A stretch of 64,000 nucleotides of DNA from an uncultured Candidatus Pelagibacter sp. (GCA_905618915.1 CAJQTI010000006.1:1-64000), one strand, 5' to 3'; shown: positions 40,781 through 50,978, counted from the first letter of the stretch. The notes: generated by a model not told the origin, from the letters alone. Translations and numbers: made by a program.

Positions 40781-42826
40781 ATGCCTAAAAAAAAATCAAT
40801 ATCAAAAGTTAAAAAAAAAACTCCCAAAAAAACTAAAGCTAATAAAAAAATAAAACCTATTAGGAAAAAAGTTTTAAAAAAAATTGAAGAAAAAGAATTA
40901 ATCATAAAGACTAAACCTGAGTGGGTAAAAAGTGCTCTAGTAAATAAAGCAAAATACCAAAAAAAATACTCTGACTCGATTAAAAAAAATGATGACTTTT
41001 GGAAGATTGAGGGAAAAAGAATTACTTGGATTAAACCATACAAAAAAATTAAAGACGTAAAATACAGCAAAAAAGAAGTTAAAATTAAATGGTATGAAGA
41101 TGGAACATTAAATGCTTCTGCCAATTGTATTGATCGTCACCTTAAAGGTAAAAAAGATAAAACAGCTATTATTTGGGTAGGTGACGACCCAAAAGATACT
41201 AAAAAGATTTCGTACAAACAATTACATACTGAAGTTTCTAAAGCTGCAAATGGTTTAAGAAAACTAGGGATTAAAAAAGGTGATCGAGTTACGATTTATT
41301 TAACTATGATTCCAGAGCTTGCAGTAACAATGCTAGCTTGTGCTAGAATTGGTGCTGTTCACTCTATTATTTTTGGTGGATTTTCAGCAGACTCTATTTC
41401 TGGCAGAGTTAATGACTGTGAGTCACAGTACATTATTACTGCAGATGAAGGTGTTAGAGGTGGTAAAACTATCCCTCTAAAAGCAATCACTGATGAAGCA
41501 TTAAGAAAATGTCCAGATGTTAAGAAATGTATTGTTGTAAAACGAACTGGAAATAAAGTTGGTTGGGTTAAAGGAAGAGATATTTGGTATGACGATTTAA
41601 TTAAAGATATGTCAAATAAATGTGAACCTGAAGAAATGAATGCGGAAGACCCTTTATTTATTCTCTACACATCTGGTTCTACTGGAAAACCAAAAGGAGT
41701 TTTACATACAACTGGTGGCTATATGGTTTATGCATCTATGACCCATCAATATATTTTTAACTATAAACCAAAAGATGTTTATTGGTGTACGGCTGATATT
41801 GGTTGGGTTACTGGCCATAGTTATATTATTTATGGACCACTTGCTAATGGCGCAACAACAATAATGTTTGAAGGAATTCCAACCTACCCTGACAGCTCGA
41901 GATGGTGGCAAATTATTGATAAATACAAAGTTAATATTTTTTATACAGCACCCACTGCTATTAGAGCTTTAATGAGAGAGGGTGATAAGCCTGTTAAGAA
42001 AACTTCAAGAAAATCTTTAAAACTATTAGGAACTGTTGGAGAGCCTATTAATCCTGAGGCTTGGATGTGGTATTACAAAACAGTTGGAAATTCTAAATGT
42101 CCCATTGTTGATACTTGGTGGCAAACAGAGACTGGTGGAATTTTAATTAGCCCTCAAACCGGAGCTATGAATTTAAAACCTGGTTCTGCAAGTAAACCTT
42201 TTTATGGAATTAAGCCTTCTATAGTTGATAAAAATGGAAAAGAAATTAAAGGAGCTGGTGAAGGAAGGTTGTGTATTTCTCAGTCTTGGCCTGGACAAAT
42301 GAGAACTGTTTATGGTGATCATCAAAGATTTATTGATACTTATTTCTCGCAGTTTGATGGAAAATACTTTACGGGTGATGGGGCTAAAAGAGATAAAGAT
42401 GGTTACTACTGGATAACTGGTCGTGTAGATGATGTAATTATTGTTTCTGGTCATAACCTTGGAACTGCTGAAATAGAAAGTGCTTTTGTTGCTCATCCAA
42501 AAGTTGCTGAAGCTGCTGTAGTTGGATACCCACATGATATTAAGGGTAACGGTCTATATTGCTATGTAACTCTAAATGTTGGAGAAAGATCAGATTTAGA
42601 CCTTGAAAGAGATTTAAAACTTTGGGTAAGAAAACAAATTGGAGCACTTGCAACGCCTGATATTATTCATTTTTCACCTGGTCTTCCGAAAACGAGATCT
42701 GGAAAAATTATGAGAAGAATTTTAAGAAAAATTGCTGCTAATGAGCATAACCAATTGGGTGACACGTCAACTTTGGCTGACCCAAGTGTTGTTCAAAGTT
42801 TAGTTGATAATAGAAAAAATATTTAA
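40781..42826 (+). CDS. acs: Acetyl-CoA synthetase (acetate--CoA ligase) with Lys-rich N-terminal tail
   Basis: Acs activates acetate to acetyl-CoA via acetyl-AMP. The protein (681 aa) has the AMP-binding motif [33 protein letters not shown], and the C-terminal [11 protein letters not shown] with the acetylation-controlled Lys. The first 40 residues are an extreme Lys-rich extension ([14 protein letters not shown] and similar) ahead of the normal start of homology near [10 protein letters not shown]. It is part of an acetate uptake and use block with the downstream symporter. Its stop overlaps the convergent unknown gene by 4 bp. Confidence 0.95.
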   Translation: MPKKKSISKVKKKTPKKTKANKKIKPIRKKVLKKIEEKELIIKTKPEWVKSALVNKAKYQKKYSDSIKKNDDFWKIEGKRITWIKPYKKIKDVKYSKKEVKIKWYEDGTLNASANCIDRHLKGKKDKTAIIWVGDDPKDTKKISYKQLHTEVSKAANGLRKLGIKKGDRVTIYLTMIPELAVTMLACARIGAVHSIIFGGFSADSISGRVNDCESQYIITADEGVRGGKTIPLKAITDEALRKCPDVKKCIVVKRTGNKVGWVKGRDIWYDDLIKDMSNKCEPEEMNAEDPLFILYTSGSTGKPKGVLHTTGGYMVYASMTHQYIFNYKPKDVYWCTADIGWVTGHSYIIYGPLANGATTIMFEGIPTYPDSSRWWQIIDKYKVNIFYTAPTAIRALMREGDKPVKKTSRKSLKLLGTVGEPINPEAWMWYYKTVGNSKCPIVDTWWQTETGGILISPQTGAMNLKPGSASKPFYGIKPSIVDKNGKEIKGAGEGRLCISQSWPGQMRTVYGDHQRFIDTYFSQFDGKYFTGDGAKRDKDGYYWITGRVDDVIIVSGHNLGTAEIESAFVAHPKVAEAAVVGYPHDIKGNGLYCYVTLNVGERSDLDLERDLKLWVRKQIGALATPDIIHFSPGLPKTRSGKIMRRILRKIAANEHNQLGDTSTLADPSVVQSLVDNRKNI

Positions 42827-43446
42827 ATTTTAATTAATTCTTTAAATTCTTTTTCAATATTTTCCCATTTTAAAATCATAGAATTTAACACGATCTTTCT
42901 GTCTAAAATTTTTAATTCTTCAGCCACTGGTGCCCATTTATATAAGGTTAGAGCGCTTTCATTAAATGGCCAAGATTTATAATATGTATTCCAGTCAATC
43001 TTTTCTAATCGTTCTGTAAATTTTTCTTTTGCTTGTAAAATAATTTCTTTAGGCATTCCATTTTCGGTTTCCTTAGTCAAAATTTCATCGTAAATTTCAC
43101 TGGCTTTATCCATATCCTGATAATTACAAAAAACATTCAAATATGATAAACTATAAAAAGTAAGATCCTGTAGTGCTATAGCGTAAATGTTCCATTTAGC
43201 TTTATTAATAGATGCTAAAAATACTTCATCATCAAAGTGTAGTACCCATTTAGTTCCCATTCTTGTTTTTAAATAGTTATATAAAGTAACCTGCGATACC
43301 CATGCTGATTGTTTTTGAACAAATAATGTAAGATCCTCAATATTCTTAATTTTTTTCTTTGGTAGTACTCCCTTGAATAAAGCAAATATATAAACTCTAA
43401 TATCTTCAAGTTTGATGTCTTTTATTTTAAGTTTATATTTGAGCAT
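42823..43446 (-). CDS. Conserved hypothetical protein beside the acetate-type symporter
   Basis: I cannot assign a domain to this soluble, mainly helical 207-aa protein. Distinct stretches are [44 protein letters not shown], and a C-terminal [20 protein letters not shown] recall similar proteins next to sodium:solute symporter genes in other alphaproteobacteria, sometimes labelled esterase without support. No GxSxG is seen here. It is divergent from the DUF4212/symporter pair, so it may regulate or assist that transporter. Confidence 0.75.
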   Translation of the reverse strand: MLKYKLKIKDIKLEDIRVYIFALFKGVLPKKKIKNIEDLTLFVQKQSAWVSQVTLYNYLKTRMGTKWVLHFDDEVFLASINKAKWNIYAIALQDLTFYSLSYLNVFCNYQDMDKASEIYDEILTKETENGMPKEIILQAKEKFTERLEKIDWNTYYKSWPFNESALTLYKWAPVAEELKILDRKIVLNSMILKWENIEKEFKELIKI

Positions 43447-43529
43447 TTTTACCTACCTTTTAGATGCTTTATATTACAAAAATGGGCCTAATTCGAACTA
43501 TTTAAGGGCTTTCAATCTATCTCATTATG

Positions 43530-43549
43530 GTTAAGGTTTCTTTCTTAAC
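43530..43549. promoter_or_regulatory. Inverted repeat upstream of DUF4212/symporter genes
   Basis: GTTAAG-N8-CTTAAC lies 17 bp before the DUF4212 start. A strong Shine-Dalgarno sequence AGGGAGAG follows it. The repeat may be an operator or 5' UTR hairpin. It is short, so confidence is low. Confidence 0.35.
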
Positions 43550-43566
43550 TATATAGGGAGAGTAAA

Positions 43567-43830
43567 ATGTCAAACAAAACAAAACACTGGGAAAAAACTA
43601 GGGGGCTACTGTTTGTTACTTTAGCAATCTGGTTTGTATTCTCAATTGGCATCTTTTTTTTCGGAACTGAAATGGAAGCATCTAGCTTCAGACCTTTTGG
43701 TTATCCACTGTCATATTATATGACATGTCAGGGTTCATTATTAGCATTTGTAATTTTGAATTTCTGGTTTGCGGGTAGACAAGAGAAGATAGATGAAGAG
43801 TTTGGTTTCACTGAAAGAGAGGATAGCTAA
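43567..43830 (+). CDS. DUF4212 protein, small subunit of sodium/solute symporter
   Basis: This 87-aa protein has two membrane helices and the DUF4212 pattern: KHWEKTRGLLFVTLAIWFVFSIG, PFGYPLSYYMTCQGS, and FWFAGRQEKIDEEFGF. Such proteins accompany SSS-family symporters of the VC_2705 type as an accessory subunit. The stop overlaps the symporter ATG by 1 bp (TAATG). It has an unusually good ribosome-binding site, which suggests strong expression. Confidence 0.92.
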   Translation: MSNKTKHWEKTRGLLFVTLAIWFVFSIGIFFFGTEMEASSFRPFGYPLSYYMTCQGSLLAFVILNFWFAGRQEKIDEEFGFTEREDS

Positions 43831-45644
43831 TGATAAAAGGTAAATTTATAGACAATCTACCAAAAGTTTATGGAATCTATACAGGTGGTTTTATTGGATT
43901 CATAATCTTAATGGCGATTGCTGAACAAATGGGGATGTCTGCAAAAGCAATAGGAATTTCTTTTGTAGTATTCACAATTGCTATCTATGCGATAATCGGA
44001 TGGTTATCACGTACACTTCAGATGGATGCATACTACGTAGCGGGGAGACAAGTACCTACTGTATTTAACGGAATGGCTACTGCGGCAGACTGGATGTCTG
44101 GTGCATCATTCGTTGCAATGGCAGGTGGTATTTATTTCAAAGGCTATGGCTATATGGCGTTGTTAGTTGGTTGGACAGGTGGTTATATACTTGTATCTAC
44201 TTTACTAGCACCCTACTTAAGAAAATTTGGCTGTTACACAGTTCCAGATTTTGTTGGTACAAGATATGGTGGTAACGCAGCAAGACTTTCTGCAGTACTA
44301 GTATTAACAGTAGCTTCATTCACATATGTGACTGCACAAATCAATGCAACGGGAACTATTGCTTCAGTAGCTTTAGATATTCCTTTTAAAGTTGCTGTGT
44401 ATGTCGGATTAGCAAGTATATTACTTTGTTCTATGCTTGGTGGAATGAGAGCAGTTACATGGACACAAGTTGCGCAATATATAGTTTTAATTATTGCCTA
44501 CTTACTTCCTGTATTCTGGATTAGTAGTAAAATGGGTGCTGGATTCTTCCCACATTTAATGTTGGGAGATGAGGTGGCTAGAATTGCTGAACTAGAAAGT
44601 CAGTTTGGTTTTGTGAAAAACTCTGCTGCCGACTTAGCTACAGTACCAAAAGGCTTAGCTGGAATAACTAAAGCACACTCATCGGTTAACGGAACAAATT
44701 GGGGATTCATTTCTTTAGCAATTTGTATGATGGCAGGAACAGCTTCTTTGCCTCACGTTATGATGAGATACTTTACTACTCCAAGTGTAAAATCAGCTAG
44801 AAGATCTGTAGCATGGTCGCTACTTTTCATCTTCATTTTATACTCAACTGCACCAATGTTAGCGACATTATCAAAACTATCACTGATTGATCCAACACTT
44901 TCAACAGGGATTATTGGTAAGTCAATAGCTGAGGTTCAAGCAATAGATTGGTATCAAAACTGGAACCAAGCTAACTTAATGTTTGTTAGCGACTTTAACG
45001 GAAATGGAACTCTTGAATTAAATGAGTTTTTCATGGGTGGTAAAGCGGTTGTGTTAGCTACTCCAGAAATTGCTGGATTACCTTATGTAATCTCAGGTCT
45101 GGTTGCTGCTGGAGGTATGGCTGCTGCAATGTCTACTGCTGATGGTTTGGTTTTAGCAATTGCTAATGCTTTGTCTCATGACTTGTATTACAAGATCATT
45201 GATCCAAAAGCAGAAGCTGCAAAAAGATTAATTGTTGCAAGGGTATTACTTGTATTAATTGGTTTTGCTGGAGCAACTATTGCCGCAATGGGTATCCAAG
45301 GTATCTTAGGTTCAGTAATCTGGGCTTTTGACTTTGCGATGTCAGGATTGTTCTTCCCACTTGTACTAGGTGTATGGTGGAAAAGAGCGAATGGTCCTGG
45401 TGCTGTTGCAGGAATGCTTCTAGGATTAGCAGCTGGTACTTGGTATCTAATTTGGGTACGTACTGGTGGAGCTGGATTCTTGGGTATTACTCAACTTACA
45501 TTCGGTATCGTTGGAGCGTCAGTTAGTTTAGTTTCTATGGTGGTTGTTAGTTTAGCGACTAAAGCACCAGACCAAGCTACTCAAGACATGATTGATGAGC
45601 TTCGTATTCCAAGTGGTAAAACAATTCTTGGAAAACAACACTAA
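43830..45644 (+). CDS. Sodium:solute symporter (SSS family, VC_2705 type; acetate/monocarboxylate candidate)
   Basis: This 604-aa secondary transporter has at least thirteen hydrophobic segments. The motif ADWMSGASFVAMAGGIY, TVPDFVGTRYGG and TASLPHVMMRYFTTPSVKSAR are SSS-family hallmarks. A soluble loop with DFNGNGTLELNEF looks like an EF-hand and might bind calcium. The proximity to acs suggests acetate or pyruvate uptake, but ActP itself lacks DUF4212, so the solute is not proven. Codons are less A/T-extreme than in neighbours, consistent with high expression. Confidence 0.9.
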   Translation: MIKGKFIDNLPKVYGIYTGGFIGFIILMAIAEQMGMSAKAIGISFVVFTIAIYAIIGWLSRTLQMDAYYVAGRQVPTVFNGMATAADWMSGASFVAMAGGIYFKGYGYMALLVGWTGGYILVSTLLAPYLRKFGCYTVPDFVGTRYGGNAARLSAVLVLTVASFTYVTAQINATGTIASVALDIPFKVAVYVGLASILLCSMLGGMRAVTWTQVAQYIVLIIAYLLPVFWISSKMGAGFFPHLMLGDEVARIAELESQFGFVKNSAADLATVPKGLAGITKAHSSVNGTNWGFISLAICMMAGTASLPHVMMRYFTTPSVKSARRSVAWSLLFIFILYSTAPMLATLSKLSLIDPTLSTGIIGKSIAEVQAIDWYQNWNQANLMFVSDFNGNGTLELNEFFMGGKAVVLATPEIAGLPYVISGLVAAGGMAAAMSTADGLVLAIANALSHDLYYKIIDPKAEAAKRLIVARVLLVLIGFAGATIAAMGIQGILGSVIWAFDFAMSGLFFPLVLGVWWKRANGPGAVAGMLLGLAAGTWYLIWVRTGGAGFLGITQLTFGIVGASVSLVSMVVVSLATKAPDQATQDMIDELRIPSGKTILGKQH

Positions 45645-45658
45645 TTAAATTTATTATT

Positions 45659-45682
45659 AAGGGGCGATTTATTTCGCCCCTT
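45659..45682 (+). terminator. Rho-independent terminator after the symporter gene
   Basis: AAGGGGCGA pairs with TCGCCCCTT around a short loop, followed by a T-rich stretch (AGTAAATTTTT). The G/C-rich stem stands out sharply. It is the clearest terminator in the window and ends the DUF4212-symporter transcript. Confidence 0.85.
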
Positions 45683-45716
45683 AGTAAATTTTTAAACAAA
45701 ATTCCTTTTTATATTT

Positions 45717-46061
45717 ATGCCAGAAATGCATCCTTCTATTCTTATAATTGATTATATTTTGGGTGTTATAATGTGGACTCTTATTGGAAGAGTTGCGATG
45801 AATATCTTTCAGCGAGAAAACTCAGAATTTTTTTTTATGAAGGCCTTTGTAAAATTAACAAATCCATTAATTCGTTTGTTTAAGCCCATTACTCCTTCAT
45901 TCATTATAGATCCTCTTGTTCCACTTTATGTTGCCTGGTTCTTTTATATGATTAGATTTTACCTTATGCCTTATCTACTGGGATATTCTGTCATGGGAAT
46001 GTTATCTTTTCCTTTAGAAAGTGAAATTGCTACAGAAATTTATCGTATTTTTGGCAAATAA
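45717..46061 (+). CDS. YggT-like small membrane protein
   Basis: This 114-aa protein has two main hydrophobic regions. The middle follows the YggT pattern: a Arg before the first helix end (GRVAMNIF), FVKLTNPLIRLFKPITP between helices, then IIDPLVPLYVAWFFYMIRFYL. It is a second YggT-like protein besides the one next to folD. Function is unknown. It begins after the terminator, so it has its own promoter or belongs with rpe. Confidence 0.7.
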   Translation: MPEMHPSILIIDYILGVIMWTLIGRVAMNIFQRENSEFFFMKAFVKLTNPLIRLFKPITPSFIIDPLVPLYVAWFFYMIRFYLMPYLLGYSVMGMLSFPLESEIATEIYRIFGK

Positions 46062-46108
46062 TTAATTCAAATTAAAAATAAAATTGATACTACTAATATT
46101 GGTAATCA

Positions 46109-46768
46109 ATGAAAAAAATACAAATATCACCTTCAATTTTATCTGCTGATTTTAGTCAATTGGGCAATGAAATTAAAAGACTAGAGGAAGGTGGTGCTGA
46201 TATGATTCATGTGGATGTAATGGATGGACATTTTGTTCCCAATTTAACAATGGGACCTCCAATCATTAAGGCCTTAAGACAATATACAAATTTACCATTT
46301 GATGTTCATTTAATGATTTCTCCTGTGCATAAATATATTAAAGATTATGCAGACGCAGGTGCAGACATTATTACTATACATCCAGAGGCTACTGAAGATT
46401 TAGCGGTTTCTATTGATCATATTAAAAGTTTAGGGAAAAAAGTAGGGGTTTCTCTAAACCCAGAAACTAAAATTAATTTAATAACTGACTTATTAAACGA
46501 GATCGATTTAGTTCTAATTATGAGTGTAAATCCTGGATTTGGAGGACAAAAGTTTATGCCAGAAGTTTTAGAAAAAATAAAAGAATTAAAAAAAATAAAG
46601 GATCAAAAAAATTTAGATTTTGATATAGAAATTGATGGTGGAATTAATTTTGATAATAATAAACTAGCAATAGAAGCTGGTGCAAATATTTTAGTATCTG
46701 GAACAACTATATTTAAAAATAACAATGGAGATATAAAAAAAAATATAGACCTTTTAAAATCAAGTTAA
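46109..46768 (+). CDS. rpe: Ribulose-phosphate 3-epimerase
   Basis: Rpe interconverts ribulose-5-phosphate and xylulose-5-phosphate. The protein (219 aa) has ISPSILSADFSQLG, HVDVMDGHFVPNLTMGP with metal ligands, MSVNPGFGGQKF, and IDGGIN. It begins a plus-strand run with the heparinase-like gene and purH. Confidence 0.97.
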   Translation: MKKIQISPSILSADFSQLGNEIKRLEEGGADMIHVDVMDGHFVPNLTMGPPIIKALRQYTNLPFDVHLMISPVHKYIKDYADAGADIITIHPEATEDLAVSIDHIKSLGKKVGVSLNPETKINLITDLLNEIDLVLIMSVNPGFGGQKFMPEVLEKIKELKKIKDQKNLDFDIEIDGGINFDNNKLAIEAGANILVSGTTIFKNNNGDIKKNIDLLKSS

Positions 46769-46772
46769 AATA

Positions 46773-48383
46773 ATGATTTTAAATAATTCACTTAAGCTTA
46801 TCAAAAAAAAAATTCGTCATTTTTACTTAAACTCTAATCTCTATAATAAAAAAATTACACCATCATTTATTGGGTTAATAGAATACCAACCAAGCCCTAG
46901 CTTATTAGATTGTCTTATAAAGTATGACAAAAAAAAAATTAATATAGAAAATTATTCATTAAATGAAATTTGGGATCATCCAAATTTAAAAGAAAAAGAC
47001 CAACAAAATTTAAACAGTTTTTTTTGGTTATTTAGTCTAGATCTAAAATCTTCAAAAAAAGACACTCAAAATGTTATTTATCAATGGATTAATACAAATG
47101 ACCGGTACAACTCTAAAAATTGGAAAATTGATATAATCGGAAAAAGAATAATAGCTTGGATTTCAAATTCTAGACTTACCTATGAAGATGGAAGCGTTCA
47201 TTATAAAGACCAATTTAATGGTATTATAAAAAAGCAGATCAATCATCTCATTAATGAAATTGAAACCTCTGAATTAATCAATGATAAGATTATAGGATGT
47301 GCTGCTATCATTTTAACTGGTCTATCCTACCCTCAAAATAATAATTATTTAAAATCTGGGTTAAGTTTACTAAAAAAATTAGCAAAATATTCATTGGATA
47401 ATGATGGCTTTCCAAAATCAAGAAATATTAGGCAGTTAAGTTTTTATTTAAAATATTTTATATTAATTAGAGAGTGGTTCAAAGAATCTCAAAATGAAAT
47501 ACCTGATTTTATAAATGAAAATATATATTATTTAGGTCAGGCTTACACTTTTGTTTGGCACAACAATAAAATAGATTTTCTCTTTAATGGCAATCATAAA
47601 ACTAATAATCATAATTTTGATCTTTATTTAAAGAGACTTGGCTATAGCTTTAAAAATCAAAATAATGAATTAGGTGGCTATGTAATCCTTAACAGTAAAA
47701 AAAATTCTCTAATAATGGATGTTGGATCAAGCCCAAATACAAAACTATCTTCAAATTATCAAGCTGGAGCTTTATCTTTTGAAATAATATCAAATGGTAA
47801 AAAGTTAATTAGTAATTGTGGCTATTTTCAAAAAGTTAATCACCAATTAAATCAAGTGTCTAAATCAAGTGCAGTTCACAGCACACTAGTTATAGATGAT
47901 AAGTCCTCTTGTAGTTTTAATAAACTCAGAGGTAAAAAATCTAAAATTAACCAAGGGTTAAGAATATTAAAAAAAAATGTGATATTTGAAAAAAATTATT
48001 GGAAAATTAATGCCTCTCATGATGGTTATTTAAAACCACATGGCATTGTTCATAATCGAGAAATCGAATTCTACCCAGAACAATTAAAATTTATTGGACA
48101 CGACAAGATTACTTTTAATAAGGATATTAAGAATTTAAAATTTGAAATTAGATTTCACTTAGAGCCAAACGTTAAAGTCATGAAAACACAAGATGGAAAA
48201 TCAATACTTATAGATCTTGATGGAGAGGGCTGGAAGTTTAGCTCAGAGAACTCGATGATGAATATTGATAAAGGGTTATATTTCGGTAAAAAAAATTCTT
48301 TCACCGATAATCAAAATATATTTATTTCAGGAATGACTAATGAAGAAAATCAAACTATAAGATGGGAAATCACAAAATTATAA
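46773..48383 (+). CDS. Heparinase II/III family protein
   Basis: This 536-aa protein has an N-terminal alpha-helical toroid region (residues about 90-250) and a C-terminal beta-rich heparinase II/III-like domain (GGYVILNSKKNSLIMDVG, SFEIISNGKKLISNCG, AVHSTLVIDDKSSC). No signal peptide is evident. Genes of this type commonly precede purH in alphaproteobacteria. The real substrate is unlikely to be heparin and is unknown; cell-envelope polysaccharide processing is possible. Its TAA overlaps the purH ATG. Confidence 0.87.
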   Translation: MILNNSLKLIKKKIRHFYLNSNLYNKKITPSFIGLIEYQPSPSLLDCLIKYDKKKINIENYSLNEIWDHPNLKEKDQQNLNSFFWLFSLDLKSSKKDTQNVIYQWINTNDRYNSKNWKIDIIGKRIIAWISNSRLTYEDGSVHYKDQFNGIIKKQINHLINEIETSELINDKIIGCAAIILTGLSYPQNNNYLKSGLSLLKKLAKYSLDNDGFPKSRNIRQLSFYLKYFILIREWFKESQNEIPDFINENIYYLGQAYTFVWHNNKIDFLFNGNHKTNNHNFDLYLKRLGYSFKNQNNELGGYVILNSKKNSLIMDVGSSPNTKLSSNYQAGALSFEIISNGKKLISNCGYFQKVNHQLNQVSKSSAVHSTLVIDDKSSCSFNKLRGKKSKINQGLRILKKNVIFEKNYWKINASHDGYLKPHGIVHNREIEFYPEQLKFIGHDKITFNKDIKNLKFEIRFHLEPNVKVMKTQDGKSILIDLDGEGWKFSSENSMMNIDKGLYFGKKNSFTDNQNIFISGMTNEENQTIRWEITKL

Positions 48384-49918
48384 TGAAAAAAATAAAAAAA
48401 GCTCTTATTTCAGTATCTGATAAAAAAAATCTAGGTAGTCTTTTAAAAGTTTTGGCTAAATACAAAATTGAGTTAATTAGCTCTGGGGGTACCTATAAAG
48501 AAATAAAGAAACTTAAATTTAAATGTCTGGAAGTTTCTGAGTATACAGGTTCACCAGAAATTCTTGGTGGAAGAGTTAAAACCCTTCACCCAAAAATTCA
48601 TGCAGGTATATTAAGTAAAAGAAATGACAAATCCCACACTAAAGAATTAAAGGCTAATCAATATGATGAAATTGACCTTGTTATTGTTAACTTTTACCCT
48701 TTTGAGAAAACTTTAGAACAAACAACCAATCATTCAAAAATAATAGAGAATATTGATGTTGGAGGCCCCACTATGGTTAGGGCAGCAGCAAAAAACTATA
48801 ACGATGTTACTGTTATTACATCCTCAGATCAATATGAGGGCCTAATTAATGAATTAGAATACAACAAAGGATCAACATCTATTGGGTTCAGAGAAAAGAT
48901 GTCTTTAGAGGCCTTCTCTGAGACAGCCTATTACGATGCTGTAATTTCTAACTATTTTAATAAAATTAAAAAGATTAATTTCCCAAAAAAGAAAATTATT
49001 TATGGAAACTTAATTGAAAAGTTAAGATATGGAGAAAACCCACATCAAGAAGCTGCCATTTATTCTAAAACTCAAAATCTTAATGTTAAACAAATTCATG
49101 GCAAGCAGTTAAGTTATAATAATTATAACGATATTTTTTCTGCTTTAACAATATCAAAGTCTCTTCCTAAAAACTTAGGAACAGTTATAGTTAAACACGC
49201 TAATCCTTGTGGTGTTTCAGTTGATAAAAATAACTTAAAAAGTTATAAATTAGCTCTAGCCTCTGATCCAGTTAGTGCTTTTGGTGGAATAGTTTCTTGT
49301 AATTTCAAAATAAATAAAGTTCTAGCATTAGAACTTAATAAAATTTTCTTGGAGGTTGTTATTGCAAATGGTTTTGAAACTAGTGCGTTAAAAATTTTGA
49401 AAAAGAAAAAAAATATAAGGATTATTGATGCATCAGAATTTAAAATGAAAGATTTACTTAAATTTGGCTCTGTGAACGAATCTATATTAACACAATCTGA
49501 AGACTTAAAAGTATTCGAAATTAAAGATTTTAAAATTGTTTCAAAACAAAAGCCAAATAAATCCCAATTGAAAAATTTAATTTTTGCATTTAATGTTTGT
49601 AGATACGTAAAATCTAATGCAATTGTACTTGCCAGTCAGGATGCAACTGTTGGTATTGGTTCAGGACAACCCAGTAGACTTGATAGCTGTCAGATTGCTA
49701 TAGATAAAATGAATAAATTTCAAAACTTAAATGAAGATGTTGTGGCAGCCTCTGATGCATTTTTTCCATTTATTGATGGTATTGAAAAATTAGTACAATC
49801 AGGAGTTTCAGCTGTAATACAGCCTTCTGGATCAATTAGAGATAAAGAAATAATAAAATTTGCAAACCAAACTGGTACTATTTTAGTTTTCTCTAAAACT
49901 AGACACTTTAGACATTAA
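48383..49918 (+). CDS. purH: Bifunctional AICAR transformylase/IMP cyclohydrolase PurH
   Basis: PurH performs the last two steps of IMP synthesis. Motifs are ALISVSDKKNLG at the start, GGRVKTLHPKIHAGIL in the IMP cyclohydrolase half, and KHANPCGVS and SDAFFPF in the transformylase half. The ORF track start (48362) lies inside the upstream gene. The ATG at 48383, forming TAATG with the previous stop, gives 511 aa and matches the usual N-terminus. Confidence 0.97.
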   Translation: MKKIKKALISVSDKKNLGSLLKVLAKYKIELISSGGTYKEIKKLKFKCLEVSEYTGSPEILGGRVKTLHPKIHAGILSKRNDKSHTKELKANQYDEIDLVIVNFYPFEKTLEQTTNHSKIIENIDVGGPTMVRAAAKNYNDVTVITSSDQYEGLINELEYNKGSTSIGFREKMSLEAFSETAYYDAVISNYFNKIKKINFPKKKIIYGNLIEKLRYGENPHQEAAIYSKTQNLNVKQIHGKQLSYNNYNDIFSALTISKSLPKNLGTVIVKHANPCGVSVDKNNLKSYKLALASDPVSAFGGIVSCNFKINKVLALELNKIFLEVVIANGFETSALKILKKKKNIRIIDASEFKMKDLLKFGSVNESILTQSEDLKVFEIKDFKIVSKQKPNKSQLKNLIFAFNVCRYVKSNAIVLASQDATVGIGSGQPSRLDSCQIAIDKMNKFQNLNEDVVAASDAFFPFIDGIEKLVQSGVSAVIQPSGSIRDKEIIKFANQTGTILVFSKTRHFRH

Positions 49919-50562
49919 TGAGAATTAGTTTTTTTCTTAAAAAAATAGAAAATTTAATTATTAAAAAAAGTTTTAATTATCCAAAAACTATTATTGATTA
50001 TTTTAACAATAATAAAAAAGTTACAATTTTATCTTTTTCAAGTATTGGTAGGGGAAGAAAGTATATTCAGCAAAATGAATTCTTTCATTTAACAAAGAAA
50101 TATAATGTATTATTTATTAAAGACATAACCAGGTCCTGGTTTAATAATGTAGATGTAAAATATATAAAGTCATTTTTAAAGAAAAATAATTATGCAATTG
50201 GTTTTAGCATGGGTGCTTTTAATGCAATTATTTTTTCAACTCTTCATCCAATAGAAAAATTAATTGCTTTTTCCCCACAGTTTTCAATCGACCCTAAAAT
50301 TTCAAAAGATGAAACATTTTTAAATTTTGCTGCACACATAAAAAAATGGAAATATAGAAAGTTAAAATTTTCAAAAACTACAGAATATTTGATTTTTTTT
50401 GGTGATACAGAAAAAGAAAAATATCACATGAGCATGATTCCTAAACAAAAAAATATTAAGGTGATAATGCTAAAAAATTGTGATCATGACACGGCTTTAC
50501 ATCTTAAAAAAAGGATGAGGTTAAACAAAACTATTAATAATTTCTTTAATTATAAAACCTAA
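49918..50562 (+). CDS. Alpha/beta hydrolase-like protein
   Basis: This 214-aa protein has a plausible hydrolase triad: nucleophile elbow GFSMGAFNA near residue 98, acidic residue in FFGDTEKEK near residue 162, and His in NCDHDTALHL near residue 184. There is no signal peptide. The family is not otherwise clear and I would not guess a substrate. It overlaps purH by 1 bp (TAATG) and the phhB gene by 4 bp in convergent orientation. Confidence 0.75.
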   Translation: MRISFFLKKIENLIIKKSFNYPKTIIDYFNNNKKVTILSFSSIGRGRKYIQQNEFFHLTKKYNVLFIKDITRSWFNNVDVKYIKSFLKKNNYAIGFSMGAFNAIIFSTLHPIEKLIAFSPQFSIDPKISKDETFLNFAAHIKKWKYRKLKFSKTTEYLIFFGDTEKEKYHMSMIPKQKNIKVIMLKNCDHDTALHLKKRMRLNKTINNFFNYKT

Positions 50563-50906
50563 TTTATTAAATCTATTTTTGCAGCAAGAATAAAATCATT
50601 CTCTGATAGCCCTTCAATTGCATGCGTAGTAATTGTAATTTTTGCATACCCCCATCCAAAAAAAATATCAGGGTGATGGCCCTCTTCTTCTGAAATTTTT
50701 CCAACTTTGTTGATAAATTCTTGACTATTGATAAAATTTTGAAAAGTAAATTTTTTTTCTAAAAAATAGTTATTATTTTCATTTTTCTTAACATCCCAGC
50801 CATCAACTTTTTTTTGATACTTGTGTATTTCACCTATATCAAAGGGTAAAACTCCAGCCTCACATGGCATACATTTTTTATCTATAAGATCATTCATTAA
50901 AAGCAT
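50559..50906 (-). CDS. phhB: 4a-hydroxytetrahydrobiopterin dehydratase (PCD/DCoH)
   Basis: This pterin-4a-carbinolamine dehydratase has 115 aa. The active-site stretch EEEGHHPDIFFGWGYAKITITTHA, with the His-His-Pro motif, is unmistakable. It recycles the pterin made by aromatic amino acid hydroxylases, but no hydroxylase gene is nearby. It is convergent with the alpha/beta hydrolase gene. Confidence 0.93.
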   Translation of the reverse strand: MLLMNDLIDKKCMPCEAGVLPFDIGEIHKYQKKVDGWDVKKNENNNYFLEKKFTFQNFINSQEFINKVGKISEEEGHHPDIFFGWGYAKITITTHAIEGLSENDFILAAKIDLIN

Positions 50907-50944
50907 TATATTTTAACGTTTATTTTAAGTCAAATGATCATAAA

Positions 50945-50978
50945 ACCACTCTCACTGTGATAAGAGTGTGATAGTGGT
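50945..50978. repeat. Hairpin upstream of phhB
   Basis: ACCACTCTCACT and AGTGTGATAGTGGT form an imperfect stem of about ten pairs around GTGATAAG. No U-run follows on either strand. It could be the remnant of a terminator or a structured RNA in a spacer that also contains a signal-peptide relic. Confidence 0.4.

Noticed and set aside
40765-41124. 119-codon minus-strand ORF opposite the acs start
   Set aside because: It arises from the antisense of the Lys-rich tail (poly-A read as Phe/Leu), which mimics a membrane protein.
43447-43566. Riboswitch upstream of the symporter operon
   Set aside because: Only a short GTTAAG/CTTAAC dyad and a strong ribosome-binding site are visible. No known riboswitch core could be recognised.
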